Source: Solibacillus faecavium
GTDB lineage: Bacteria; Bacillota; Bacilli; Bacillales_A; Planococcaceae
DNA: 64,000 bases
Direction: 5' to 3'
Assembly: GCF_014836905.1 (NCBI RefSeq)
Contig: NZ_JACSPZ010000012.1
Span: forward strand, 1-64,000
How positions within the stretch are numbered: position 1 is the first letter of the stretch; every line of letters begins with the position of its first letter. A program made the translations under genes and the position numbers. Shown here piece by piece: positions 1-7,616 of the stretch. A model generated the notes under the pieces. That model was not told the DNA's origin. It saw nothing but the letters and a program-made list of their open reading frames with translations, and did no database searches.

Positions 1-115
1 AGTTGAAATCTATTGTTTGCTTCATTTAAGAAGCTTGTTTCATTAACGTTGCTTGTTCAGTTTTCAAGGTTCATTTTGTTGTTTTGTTATCAGCTCGTTG
101 CTGACGACTATTAGA
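1..115 (-). other. rRNA operon leader (5' part)
   Basis: Read on the minus strand this stretch contains the ACCTTGAAAACTGAAC-type box seen in the pre-16S leader (and 16S-23S spacer) of Bacillales rRNA operons, about 40 bases downstream of a strong promoter. The 16S gene itself would lie beyond the left edge. Family resemblance is from memory of Bacillus rRNA leaders; no mature rRNA sequence is in the window. Confidence 0.7.
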
Positions 116-144
116 ATATTACACTCCTTTTAATAAACCGTCAA
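116..144 (-). promoter_or_regulatory. SigA promoter, probably of an rRNA operon
   Basis: On the minus strand: -35 TTGACG (144-139), exactly 17 bases of spacer, -10 TAATAT (121-116). It points off the left edge into the rRNA-type leader and is preceded by A/T-rich, UP-element-like DNA (145-200). Confidence 0.75.
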
Positions 145-273
145 CACTTTTTAATAACTTTTTTTACAATGTTTTTTTACTATTAGTTTCTTCTTATTTA
201 TATATCAACCAGAAAAAAATTCACTTTCAACTCTCTATTCGTATGAAATACCCCATCTACAAATTTTTAGAGT

Positions 274-310
274 AAAAAAATCCCCACTCCATTAATAAAT
301 GAAGCGGGGA
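274..310 (-). terminator. Intrinsic terminator of the 37-aa ORF
   Basis: On the minus strand an imperfect CCCC...GGGG hairpin (stem 309-282) is followed by a run of T (281-275). It lies 10 bases after the stop of the small membrane protein gene at 320-433. Confidence 0.7.
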
Positions 311-319
311 AAATTGCTA

Positions 320-433
320 CTAAAACAGTTTTTGTAGCAGTTGATATCCTAATCCTTTAAAGGCAATGTCCAACAATGCAGCAACTACAATTACTAGTCC
401 GATACCTAAATATAAATATTTTTTTCCTTTCAT
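320..433 (-). CDS. Small single-pass membrane protein (37 aa), unknown
   Basis: A 37-residue ORF starting at ATG (433) with a GGAGG ribosome site 5 bases upstream and its own terminator just after the stop, which together argue for a real small gene. The protein is a positively charged start (MKGKK), one hydrophobic segment of about 19 residues (YLYLGIGLVIVVAALL), then a short tail with two basic residues. I do not recognise the family. It lies between an rRNA promoter and an orphan hairpin, and no partner gene is adjacent. A membrane-inserted peptide is the safest description; function is not inferable. Confidence 0.6.
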   Translation of the reverse strand: MKGKKYLYLGIGLVIVVAALLDIAFKGLGYQLLQKLF

Positions 434-574
434 AACAGCCTCCAAGTTTTTTCGATGCCTTTATCATATGCTATTTTTTTTATAAATCCTAGATGTTTCT
501 AAAACGGCTATATGTTTGCAGAGACTTTCGTGTGAATTTTAAAAGGTGTGTTTATTTGAGAACGAATAAAATAA

Positions 575-625
575 AAACAGGCGATTATTCTCTATATACA
601 AGAGAAATCGCCTGTTATTTTCTTT
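575..625. terminator. Bidirectional hairpin terminator
   Basis: The inverted repeat AACAGGCGATT...AATCGCCTGTT (from 576) is flanked by T-rich DNA on the right and A-rich DNA on the left, so it could stop transcription from either side. No gene clearly ends here on the plus strand (434-570 has no convincing ORF). Confidence 0.6.
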
Positions 626-665
626 TTACTCTCTCATTCTAGGTATTCCATCCATTATTGGAATA

Positions 666-694
666 TTTACATTTTTTATATGTAAAACTATAAT
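666..694 (+). promoter_or_regulatory. SigA promoter of the 78-aa gene
   Basis: -35 TTTACA (666-671), 17-base spacer, perfect -10 TATAAT (689-694). The ribosome site AAAGGAGG follows at 706-713. Confidence 0.75.
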
Positions 695-719
695 ATTACA
701 TAAATAAAGGAGGAATAAA

Positions 720-956
720 ATGAGTCGCTATACTATTATTATCACGTCTAAAAACAACCAAAGGCTGCATTTTCGAACAAACAATAAAACATTGATTAAG
801 TTCATGTACGAAAGCGCAACTCAATCACTGGATGTTCAAGTTGCAAAAACCTTAACGCTTGATGAAATGTTGATCGTAGAAGCTTACTTAGACAATCCCC
901 TTTGTTGTGAAGTCCAGGATAATTATACAAAGCAATCAGTCCAGCTCCCCGTTTAA
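720..956 (+). CDS. Hypothetical protein (78 aa)
   Basis: A 78-residue protein with an excellent AAAGGAGG ribosome site 6 bases before the ATG and a strong SigA promoter upstream. No membrane segment or signal peptide. The N-terminus (RYTIIITSKNNQRLHF) and the C-terminal part look like mixed alpha/beta; two adjacent cysteines (LCCEV) occur near the end. I do not recognise a family. The signals make a real gene likely; no function can be proposed. It faces the Nudix gene convergently with only about 50 bases between. Confidence 0.7.
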   Translation: MSRYTIIITSKNNQRLHFRTNNKTLIKFMYESATQSLDVQVAKTLTLDEMLIVEAYLDNPLCCEVQDNYTKQSVQLPV

Positions 957-1005
957 TCATACACCAGTACTTAATGGTGCCTGCCACCGATGATTGAGCG
1001 TCTTT

Positions 1006-1620
1006 TTATTTTATCTTTTCAACAAAGTACTTTAATAACCGTGCCGTTAATCCCCATATTGTATAGTTTCTATATTCATAAAACCATTCTTCCATACGGC
1101 TCTTACGCCATTCATAATTTTCCCCATTCGCAATTTTGTCAAAGGGGAAATCAATGGAAGGCTTCGGTTCTACCGGAATATAATGCACATATGGCTCATG
1201 AGTCAGTAGCCAATTCAGCGGTACCGTAAATAGTTCCTCGACTTCATCCCTATTAAATGAATCCAGCTCAGTCTGCTCGATAACACCGATGAATGGGTAT
1301 ACGACAAAGTCCGGTGAAACGACGTAAGGGCTTAAATGTCCCAAAATTTGAATAGATTGTTGATCAACTCCTAGCTCTTCATGCGTTTCACGAAGCGCAG
1401 CAGCAAGAGGAGATGCATCTGTCTCATCAATTTTCCCTCCAGGAAAGCTAATATCCCCAGGTTGTTTTCGCATGGTTAGCGCGCGCACCTCAAATAACAC
1501 ATGCCACTCCCCTTCCTTTTCAACAAGAGGAATCAGTATTGCTGATCGAAAAGCCGTTTCCTCCCCTAAAAATAGGGGTTGTGGTTTTGCCAGTTGTCCC
1601 TTCAAATGATTTATTTTCAT
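1006..1620 (-). CDS. Nudix hydrolase, CoA pyrophosphatase-like
   Basis: About 204 residues. The segment around residues 55-95 holds the Nudix box (GGKIDETD...REThEELG pattern, GX5EX7REUXEEXG), preceded by the QPGDISFPGG signature typical of the CoA-pyrophosphatase (NudL/YeaB) branch, which cleaves CoA and acyl-CoA to 3'-phosphoadenosine phosphate and phosphopantetheine. Cytosolic, Mg2+/Mn2+-dependent in the family. Start chosen at ATG 1620 because AAGGTGGAG lies 6 bases upstream; the longer GTG start at 1632 sits inside that ribosome site. Monocistronic. Substrate is inferred from the family signature only. Confidence 0.85.
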   Translation of the reverse strand: MKINHLKGQLAKPQPLFLGEETAFRSAILIPLVEKEGEWHVLFEVRALTMRKQPGDISFPGGKIDETDASPLAAALRETHEELGVDQQSIQILGHLSPYVVSPDFVVYPFIGVIEQTELDSFNRDEVEELFTVPLNWLLTHEPYVHYIPVEPKPSIDFPFDKIANGENYEWRKSRMEEWFYEYRNYTIWGLTARLLKYFVEKIK

Positions 1621-1672
1621 CGCATTCTCCACCTTATAACGAAAAATAATTACCTTTATCGTATCATGAAAG

Positions 1673-1688
1673 TTTCACCTTGGTGAAA
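1673..1688. promoter_or_regulatory. Inverted repeat, possible operator
   Basis: TTTCACCTTGGTGAAA: 7-base arms around TT, in the intergenic space between the divergent Nudix gene and ABC transporter operon. No T-run follows, so an operator is more likely than a terminator. The binding protein is unknown. Confidence 0.35.
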
Positions 1689-1766
1689 TGTAAAATTGTA
1701 GGTAACACCTCTCACCTTCCAGCTGCATACGATACTACAACACTATTTTAAGAAAAGGATGACCAG

Positions 1767-2744
1767 ATGAAATGGCTACGAACGGCCCTTTTTGTAGGGC
1801 TTTTATTGTTATTGGCAGGGTGTGGACAAAAGGATTTACAGGAGGTCAAAGTCGGTGAAGTAACTCGTTCCATTTTTTACGCCCCTCTTTATGCGGCGAT
1901 TGAAGAAGGCTTTTTCGAAGAGGAAGGATTGTCTATAAAACTTTCTACAATTCCAGGTGGAGATAAAACGATGACAGCCCTTTTATCCGATGGGATTGAT
2001 GTTGCCTTAATCGGAGCAGAAACATCCATTTATGTAGCAGGCCAAAACCCTAATGATGCTGTCATCAATTTTGCGCAGCTTACGCAAACAGATGGTACGT
2101 TTTTAGTCGCGCGTGATAAAGATGTTGACTTTAGCTGGGATAAATTAAATGGAAGTACATTTTTAGGTCAACGTGTAGGCGGCATGCCTCAAATGGCTGG
2201 AGAATTTGTTCTGAAGCAGCAGGGCATTGATCCACAAAATGATTTAACGCTAATACAAAATATTGATTTTGCTAATATTGCTAATGCCTTCGCTTCCGGT
2301 ACGGGTGACTACGTACAGCTTTTTGAGCCAACTGCAAGTATTTTTGAAGAGCAAGGTCTTGGAAAGATTGTCGCTTCTTTCGGTGAAGAACTTGGTGCAA
2401 TTCCATACACAGTGTTTATGACAAAGGAAAGCACGTTCGAAGAGAAAGAGTTAGTGGAAAGCTTCACTACAGCTTTATATAAAGCACAAAAATGGGTGTA
2501 CAGTGCATCGAGCGAGGAAGTAGCAAAAGCTATTGCTCCATATTTCGAGGATACAAAGCCAGAAATTATTGAGCAGGTGGTAACACGTTACCGCGACCAG
2601 GAATCCTTTGCGAAAGATCCAATCATCGATGAAAAGGAATTCCAAAATTTACTTGATGTAATGACGGAGGCTGGGGTATTGGAATTTGAACCTTCCTATG
2701 AGGACCTAGTAAACCGGTCATTTGCTGATGCGGTTGTGAAGTAA
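1767..2744 (+). CDS. ABC transporter substrate-binding lipoprotein (NMT1/SsuA class)
   Basis: 325 residues. Residues 1-19 form a lipoprotein signal ending in the lipobox LAGC, so the mature protein is tethered by Cys19 to the outer face of the membrane. The body (KVGEVTRSIFYAPLYAAIEEGFFEEEGL) is the NMT1/THI5/SsuA fold used for nitrate, taurine, alkanesulfonate or pyrimidine-precursor uptake. It is first in an operon with an ATPase (starting directly at its stop codon) and a permease. No TPP or other known riboswitch is visible upstream, so substrate is open; B. subtilis YtlA-like transporters are the nearest architecture I can recall. Confidence 0.85.
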   Translation: MKWLRTALFVGLLLLLAGCGQKDLQEVKVGEVTRSIFYAPLYAAIEEGFFEEEGLSIKLSTIPGGDKTMTALLSDGIDVALIGAETSIYVAGQNPNDAVINFAQLTQTDGTFLVARDKDVDFSWDKLNGSTFLGQRVGGMPQMAGEFVLKQQGIDPQNDLTLIQNIDFANIANAFASGTGDYVQLFEPTASIFEEQGLGKIVASFGEELGAIPYTVFMTKESTFEEKELVESFTTALYKAQKWVYSASSEEVAKAIAPYFEDTKPEIIEQVVTRYRDQESFAKDPIIDEKEFQNLLDVMTEAGVLEFEPSYEDLVNRSFADAVVK

Positions 2745-3488
2745 ATGACATTTTTAGAAGTGAAAAATGTGACTCATCACTTTTTTAAGGAGCAACAAGT
2801 ATCAACAGCCATTGAAAATGTAAACTTTTCAGTTGCAGCAGGTGAGTTTGTCTCCTTTTTAGGTCCTAGCGGTTGCGGGAAATCGACACTTCTTTCTTTA
2901 CTTGCAGGATTACTAACCCCAACGACCGGGGAGATTGCGTTTGCTGACCGAGACGTAGAAATTGGCTATATGCTTCAACAGGATTTTTTATTTCCGTGGA
3001 AAACAATCGAAGAGAATGTGGCACTCGGTTTAACACTTTTAAAAAGGGAAAACCGTGAAATAGTGGATGAACTTTTGGAGCAATTCGAATTAGCCCATAC
3101 TAAAAAACTATATCCGCCACAACTATCCGGGGGAATGCGCCAACGTATTGCACTTGCACGTACACTTGCTGTCAAACCGACATTACTTCTCCTGGATGAA
3201 CCATTTTCCGCGCTCGATTTCCGATCAAAACTGTCATTGGAGAACTTTGTATCGGAGACGTTAAAGCAGTTTTCCACAACGACCATTTTAGTAACCCATG
3301 ATATTAGTGAGGCTATTGCGATGAGCGATAAAGTATTTATCTTCAGCACACGGCCAGGTACTATTGTAAAAAGCTTTATCATCCCGCAGGAAATTCGAGA
3401 ACTTCCACCATTTGATGCACGGAATGCTCCTGCTTTTCAAGTACTATTCCAGGAAATATGGAAGGAGCTTGATACAGGTGAATATTGA
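2745..3488 (+). CDS. ABC transporter ATPase (nitrate/sulfonate/taurine class)
   Basis: 247 residues. Walker A GPSGCGKST (about residues 39-47), Q-loop around MLQQDF, signature LSGGMRQRIALART, Walker B LLLLDEPFSALD and the H-loop VTHD are all intact. The ATG directly abuts the stop of the substrate-binding protein gene, so translation is probably coupled. Powers import together with the permease that follows. Sequence style (EIGYMLQQDFLFPWKTIEENV) is that of the SsuB/TauB/ThiZ group; substrate not determined. Confidence 0.9.
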   Translation: MTFLEVKNVTHHFFKEQQVSTAIENVNFSVAAGEFVSFLGPSGCGKSTLLSLLAGLLTPTTGEIAFADRDVEIGYMLQQDFLFPWKTIEENVALGLTLLKRENREIVDELLEQFELAHTKKLYPPQLSGGMRQRIALARTLAVKPTLLLLDEPFSALDFRSKLSLENFVSETLKQFSTTTILVTHDISEAIAMSDKVFIFSTRPGTIVKSFIIPQEIRELPPFDARNAPAFQVLFQEIWKELDTGEY

Positions 3489-4272
3489 ACAGTTACAGCA
3501 GCAATATAATGAGAAGCGACGTCAAGAAAAGCGTAAAATATTCTTCTTTCAATTTGTTATCCTTATTGGTCTTCTACTATTTTGGGAACTTACTACACAT
3601 TTCCGGATACTGGACCCACTGATTTTCAGTAGTCCTCGTGCAGTTGGAAGCCTATTCATCACGAAAATAAGTGATGGGACACTGTTCCCCCATATTGCGA
3701 TTACCATGTTTGAGACGGTGGTCGGCTTTATACTAGGGACATTGTTCGGTACATTGCTCGCGATCTCTTTGTGGTCATCGAAAACCTTTGCCGATGTGAT
3801 GGACCCCTATCTTGTCGTATTGAATGCGATGCCTAAAGTAGCAATTGGACCGATTATTCTCGTGATTTTTGGACCGAATATGCTGGCAGTACTTGTAATG
3901 GGTGTGCTGATTTCGGTTATTATTTCGACTCTTGTTATTTTTTCCGCATTTCAGCAAGTCAATGAAAACTATGTGAAGGTCATGCAACTTTTTGGCGCTT
4001 CTAAATACGAAACATTCCGCCATGTTATTTTGCCTGCCTCTACTCCTACAATTATTTCAACATTAAAGGTAAATGTCGGTCTATCCTGGGTGGGGGTTAT
4101 TGTAGGGGAGTTTTTAGTATCATCCAGCGGTCTAGGCTATTTAATTATTTCAGGCTTCCAGGTATTTAACTTTACGTTAGTATTCTTGGCACTTTTAATC
4201 ATTATCGTATTGGCTACTATTATGTATAAAGGCGTGGAAATGATTGAACGGAAGGTACTAGAAAAACAGTGA
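3478..4272 (+). CDS. ABC transporter permease (SsuC/BPD class)
   Basis: 264 residues with about six membrane segments and the binding-protein-dependent permease loop near residues 165-185 (FGASKYETFRHVILPAS, an EAA-type motif that contacts the ATPase). Start chosen at GTG 3478, because AAGGAG lies 10 bases upstream; this overlaps the ATPase gene end by 11 bases. The longer reading frame from 3412 lies wholly inside the ATPase gene and is rejected. Last gene of the operon; a strong terminator follows. Confidence 0.87.
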   Translation: MNIEQLQQQYNEKRRQEKRKIFFFQFVILIGLLLFWELTTHFRILDPLIFSSPRAVGSLFITKISDGTLFPHIAITMFETVVGFILGTLFGTLLAISLWSSKTFADVMDPYLVVLNAMPKVAIGPIILVIFGPNMLAVLVMGVLISVIISTLVIFSAFQQVNENYVKVMQLFGASKYETFRHVILPASTPTIISTLKVNVGLSWVGVIVGEFLVSSSGLGYLIISGFQVFNFTLVFLALLIIIVLATIMYKGVEMIERKVLEKQ

Positions 4273-4305
4273 TTAATGAGATGAAAAGACCTCTAAGGAA
4301 AACTG

Positions 4306-4348
4306 AAAACATCCATTTCTCCTCTTTGAAAGAAATGGATGTTTTTTG
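4306..4348 (+). terminator. Terminator of the first ABC operon
   Basis: Perfect 13-base arms AACATCCATTTCT / AGAAATGGATGTT with a 10-base loop followed by T6. The left flank is A-rich, so it may also work for the convergent minus-strand gene ending at 4382. Confidence 0.85.
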
Positions 4349-4381
4349 CTAATAGAAGTGACCCACTTACCTGTCTTCCCC

Positions 4382-5572
4382 TTAATGAACCGATTCTCCA
4401 TTAGCATCATAGTACCCTCTAGAATAGGAGCTTAATTCTTTCGGGGTTTTAAAATAAATTATTGTAGGTTTTTGCTCTTTTAATGTAGCCTCCGCCAAAT
4501 AATTCTGTTCATTTTCAATACGGATTTTTTCTACATGATGACCTGCTTTAAAGGCCATTACATTAATAGAATTAGTTTCAACAATCGCTAGCTTACTGAA
4601 ATTAAAACCTGAATGCCATGTCATACCTTGATTTATATATCTGCCATTATCATAATCAAATTCAGCCAGCACAGTCATGCCATCCTCAAAAGAAACAAGC
4701 GCTGTTCTAGTTTTATGAATCGAGGCGGCATATTGAAGTTCCGGTTGTCCAACCACTTTTACATTCACTTTTTCTAATTCACGCTTCACAGCTTCCACCA
4801 ATGTCTTTTCATCATAGGCGCTCACATCTTTGAAAGGTTGCCAAAACGGTTGTGAAAAGGATACGAAGGCTAACAAAATGACAAAGGCTGTGATAATAAA
4901 GTGTTTATTTTTTATTAAATAAATGATAGCCCCCACCAGCATAGCTAAAACGACTACATACGTTACCCATCTTTTCGTATCAAACGAAGTATAATTCCAT
5001 TGCCGCTGCTTTTCATCCGTTACTTTCATATAGGGGATTTCAACATGCGGCTTTAGCTGTGAGATTAGTGCCGGCGCCTGCTTTACAAGCTGGTCGATTG
5101 ATTGGACCGGCTTGATTTCCACCTGTACATTATTGTGCCAGATTGCCTCCTGTACATAATGCAACAGCTCGCTTAATACATAGCGATCGCTTTGGGACAG
5201 CGTTGAATCGCTATAAAACCGGCCGCTATTCTGTTCAAGCGCGAGTCGCATTAAATAGGCATCCCCATTATGAAACGGATCTTTCTGTTTTCCAAACTCC
5301 ACCTGTAACTTCGGTGCTTCATTATTAAAATAATCTACAATCGCTTCGTCTACAGATCCAAACATTGCATCGGCAGCTATTATTTGCGGTGTCTCTTTTT
5401 CCGTATTCGTAAAGAATAAAAATAACGCCACCGCACATATGCAGATAGCTGCGATTTGCGGTATGAAGTTTCGTTTTTTGCGAGGTTCCCTATTTAGAAT
5501 TTGCCGCTTTGCTTGTGGTGATAACTTTTTTCCTTCTAACTCATCTGTTAAAGCTTTAGTAATTGAATTCAT
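4382..5572 (-). CDS. Membrane protein, probable anti-sigma partner of the ECF factor
   Basis: 396 residues with a basic cytosolic head of about 35 residues, a membrane segment near 36-55, an extracytoplasmic stretch of about 150 residues, and two more membrane segments near 205-250, then a C-terminal domain. No recognised anti-sigma zinc motif. It is cotranscribed with the ECF sigma gene: its ATG (5572) lies 17 bases inside the sigma gene, so translation is probably coupled. That arrangement is typical of a membrane anti-sigma factor, which is an inference from position and topology. Start at ATG 5572 preferred over GTG 5581 for ribosome-site spacing. Confidence 0.65.
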   Translation of the reverse strand: MNSITKALTDELEGKKLSPQAKRQILNREPRKKRNFIPQIAAICICAVALFLFFTNTEKETPQIIAADAMFGSVDEAIVDYFNNEAPKLQVEFGKQKDPFHNGDAYLMRLALEQNSGRFYSDSTLSQSDRYVLSELLHYVQEAIWHNNVQVEIKPVQSIDQLVKQAPALISQLKPHVEIPYMKVTDEKQRQWNYTSFDTKRWVTYVVVLAMLVGAIIYLIKNKHFIITAFVILLAFVSFSQPFWQPFKDVSAYDEKTLVEAVKRELEKVNVKVVGQPELQYAASIHKTRTALVSFEDGMTVLAEFDYDNGRYINQGMTWHSGFNFSKLAIVETNSINVMAFKAGHHVEKIRIENEQNYLAEATLKEQKPTIIYFKTPKELSSYSRGYYDANGESVH

Positions 5573-6074
5573 CCAGTACACCGCCTTTCTTCAATAATTG
5601 CCCAAGCTGTTGTCTTCCGCGCCTCAGTCTTGTTTTCACTGTATTTTCGGAACAGCCGAAGAGATCCGCAATTTGCGCGGTCGTCCAGTCAAAGTAATGA
5701 TAAAATACGAGCACTTCCCGATACTTAACAGGGAGTTTTTCAATTTCTTTATACACCCGCTTCGATTCATCCTTTCGTTCTACTTGTAAGGCGACATCCT
5801 CTCTGGCAATTAACTTTTGACCAAGCTCTATCAGCTGCGTTTGCTTATGCCGCCAGCTTGCCAAATACGATTTGCACCGATTGACAGCGATTCGATATAA
5901 ATACGTTCTTACATCCGCTTCATGGCGGAACTGCTCCTGCGCTCCGTAAAACCGTAAAAATGTGTCTTGTGTCAGATCCTCCGCCATTTGCCAGTCTTTC
6001 GTATATGTATAACAAAGGCGTAATATAAAGTCGCCATGTGTATGTAAAATATCTTCAAATGTTTGCGAATTCAT
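5556..6074 (-). CDS. ECF RNA polymerase sigma factor
   Basis: 172 residues. Region 2 (about 10-80) includes the -10 recognition helix pattern AEDLTQDTFLRFY and RTYLYRIAVNRCKSYL; region 4 (about 110-160) has the helix-turn-helix LPVKYREVLVFYHYFDWTTAQIADL(F) and SENTVKTRLRRGRQQL. Length is normal for group 4 sigma factors. Strong GGAGG site before ATG 6074. A GAAAC/GTC promoter upstream (6101-6129) looks like a site read by ECF factors, so autoregulation is likely. Its membrane partner follows in the same operon. Confidence 0.92.
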   Translation of the reverse strand: MNSQTFEDILHTHGDFILRLCYTYTKDWQMAEDLTQDTFLRFYGAQEQFRHEADVRTYLYRIAVNRCKSYLASWRHKQTQLIELGQKLIAREDVALQVERKDESKRVYKEIEKLPVKYREVLVFYHYFDWTTAQIADLFGCSENTVKTRLRRGRQQLGQLLKKGGVLDEFNY

Positions 6075-6100
6075 AGCTGCCTCCTTTCCCGATTAACCGT

Positions 6101-6129
6101 TAGACCTGTGTAATTTAAAAATAGTTTCA
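6101..6129 (-). promoter_or_regulatory. ECF-type promoter, probably autoregulatory
   Basis: Minus strand: TGAAAC (6129-6124), 17-base spacer, GGTCTA (6106-6101), close to the TGAAAC-N16/17-CGTC pattern of Bacillus ECF factors. It sits about 30 bases upstream of the sigma gene start. Confidence 0.55.
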
Positions 6130-6142
6130 CTAAAATGAAAAA

Positions 6143-6172
6143 AGTACCCTTTTTACGAGGGCACTTCTTTAG
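6143..6172 (-). terminator. Hairpin terminator
   Basis: Minus strand: AAGTGCCCT / AGGGTACTT arms (one mismatch) followed by T6. It would end transcripts coming from the DUF418 gene through the repeat element, and insulates the sigma promoter. Confidence 0.6.
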
Positions 6173-6193
6173 GAGATTCAGTCCCTCTTTAAA

Positions 6194-6384
6194 ATTAGAA
6201 GGAGGAATTACCCTTATTATGAAAATTAATCAAAAAACCACCAGAATAAGCGGAGAGATTCCGCTTATCATACTAAAAGAGCAGGGAAATGATTATTTTT
6301 TTGTTGAATAAGCGGAAAATCTCCCTTTATTTTCTGTAAAAACAGGTTCAATCCGCAAATAACGGGAAAATCTCCGCTTATTTA
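6194..6384. repeat. ~190 bp dispersed element, copy 1 (four palindromes)
   Basis: Four degenerate copies of a palindrome of the form AATAAGCGGA-N4-TCCGCTTATT occur at about 6199, 6245, 6306 and 6359. The element can be aligned end to end with 18650-18838: the palindromes have the same order and nearly the same spacing (about 45, 61, 53 here; 51, 60, 54 there), and the linkers also match in part. This fills most of the gene-free stretch 6075-6425. No ORF. Confidence 0.75.
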
Positions 6385-6425
6385 TAGGCAGTAATTTCAG
6401 AAGGCATTTCTATCAACATCCTCCT

Positions 6426-7550
6426 TCAACCTTTCCCTAGATAAATAAACTTACGAAGCAACAATTCGACCGGTCCTATCGAAAAGCGTTTTGCATAGAG
6501 AGTGGAAGCGAAAAGTTGAATTGCATAAAACGTAAAGGCAAGAACTAATCCTATTGCGACGCCCAGCTCCCCGAAGAAACCGAATCCATACCCATAGAAA
6601 ATCGTTGTAAAAATGAGCGACTGCATTAAGTAATTTGTTAACGATAAACGGCCAACGCTTGCAAATGCTTTAGATAACTTGCTTTCATGATTGGCTAAAT
6701 AAAGGAGCGTAAAGAGCGCCATATAACCAAGTGCCAGCATATATGTCCCCGCACCATATAGTAGCTTTCCGGCAAAGTGGTCCCAATATAACAACGCTTT
6801 ACATGCTAAACCAATTGGAACGAGTAATACCAAGCGTTTTAATATTGCTGTTTTTCCACTAATATTCGAAAAGAAATCTGTTCTGGCTGCAGCCATTCCT
6901 AATAATACGAATGGGCCAATGACGAAAAAGGATATAAGTGCGACCAATCCAATGGCGATCGGTAAAACTAATAATCCAAAGACAGCTGGAATATCCTCTG
7001 TAATTCCGATACGTTGTTGTACAACTTCCCAATAGGTACCGCTTGCTAAAACAGCTATAGTTTTCTCAGATTCCGCAAGGGTCATGAAATCTGTTTTAAC
7101 TAAAAATAATGGCATCATCAGTAAGGCCAGGATTGTTGCCCATATAAGCATCGTTTTTACTTTACGTTTAATAAATAACATGATGATGACAAGGCCTGCT
7201 CCATAGGTAAATAAAATATCGCCATCCCAAATAAGACTAATATGTAAGACGCCTAAAATCATTAAACCAATGGCACGCCTCCATAATGGCCCTCTTGTTT
7301 TTAAATCCCGATTTTCCAACGCTCGAATAAATAAAATAATGCCGTAGCCAAACAAAAATCCAAATATCGGATAAAATGAAGCTTCTACAAATATTTTTGT
7401 GAAATAAAATGCCCCTTTATCCCACCAGGTTGTCGGATCTATTGTATTTTGCGTTATATCACCGTATTGAAAATACAACATATTCGCAATGAGTATTCCT
7501 AATAGCGAAAACCCTCTTAAGGCGTCAATAGCTTCAATTCTTTTCTTCAT
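6426..7550 (-). CDS. DUF418 (YeiB-like) membrane protein
   Basis: 374 residues, about ten hydrophobic segments. The N-terminus RIEAIDALRGFSLLGILIANM is the hallmark of the DUF418/YeiB family, and the C-terminal DUF418 domain covers roughly the last 160 residues (GPFVLLG, LGYMALFTLLYL, NYLMQS, GPVELLLRKFIYLG). The family is uncharacterised; acyltransferase-3-like membrane enzymes or transport have been suggested. Start at ATG 7550 with GAGGGGGTG upstream; the longer frame to 7586 lacks a site. A paralogue lies at 28600-29718. Confidence 0.85.
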   Translation of the reverse strand: MKKRIEAIDALRGFSLLGILIANMLYFQYGDITQNTIDPTTWWDKGAFYFTKIFVEASFYPIFGFLFGYGIILFIRALENRDLKTRGPLWRRAIGLMILGVLHISLIWDGDILFTYGAGLVIIMLFIKRKVKTMLIWATILALLMMPLFLVKTDFMTLAESEKTIAVLASGTYWEVVQQRIGITEDIPAVFGLLVLPIAIGLVALISFFVIGPFVLLGMAAARTDFFSNISGKTAILKRLVLLVPIGLACKALLYWDHFAGKLLYGAGTYMLALGYMALFTLLYLANHESKLSKAFASVGRLSLTNYLMQSLIFTTIFYGYGFGFFGELGVAIGLVLAFTFYAIQLFASTLYAKRFSIGPVELLLRKFIYLGKG

Positions 7551-7616
7551 TGTGCACCCCCTCATTGTTTTACGGGTGTTGTACAAAAAAGTTTCAGAAT
7601 TATTTGCTTGCTATAG

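Noticed and set aside
1690-1766. TPP riboswitch before the NMT1-type ABC operon
   Set aside because: No CTGAGA or ACCTGA blocks; leader too short.
6199-6223. GGAGGAAT...ATG as a gene start
   Set aside because: No ORF of useful length follows; it is part of the repeat element.
6188-6384. CRISPR-like array of repeats
   Set aside because: Units are degenerate palindromes, only four, with A/T-rich linkers that are themselves shared with the other copy; no cas genes.
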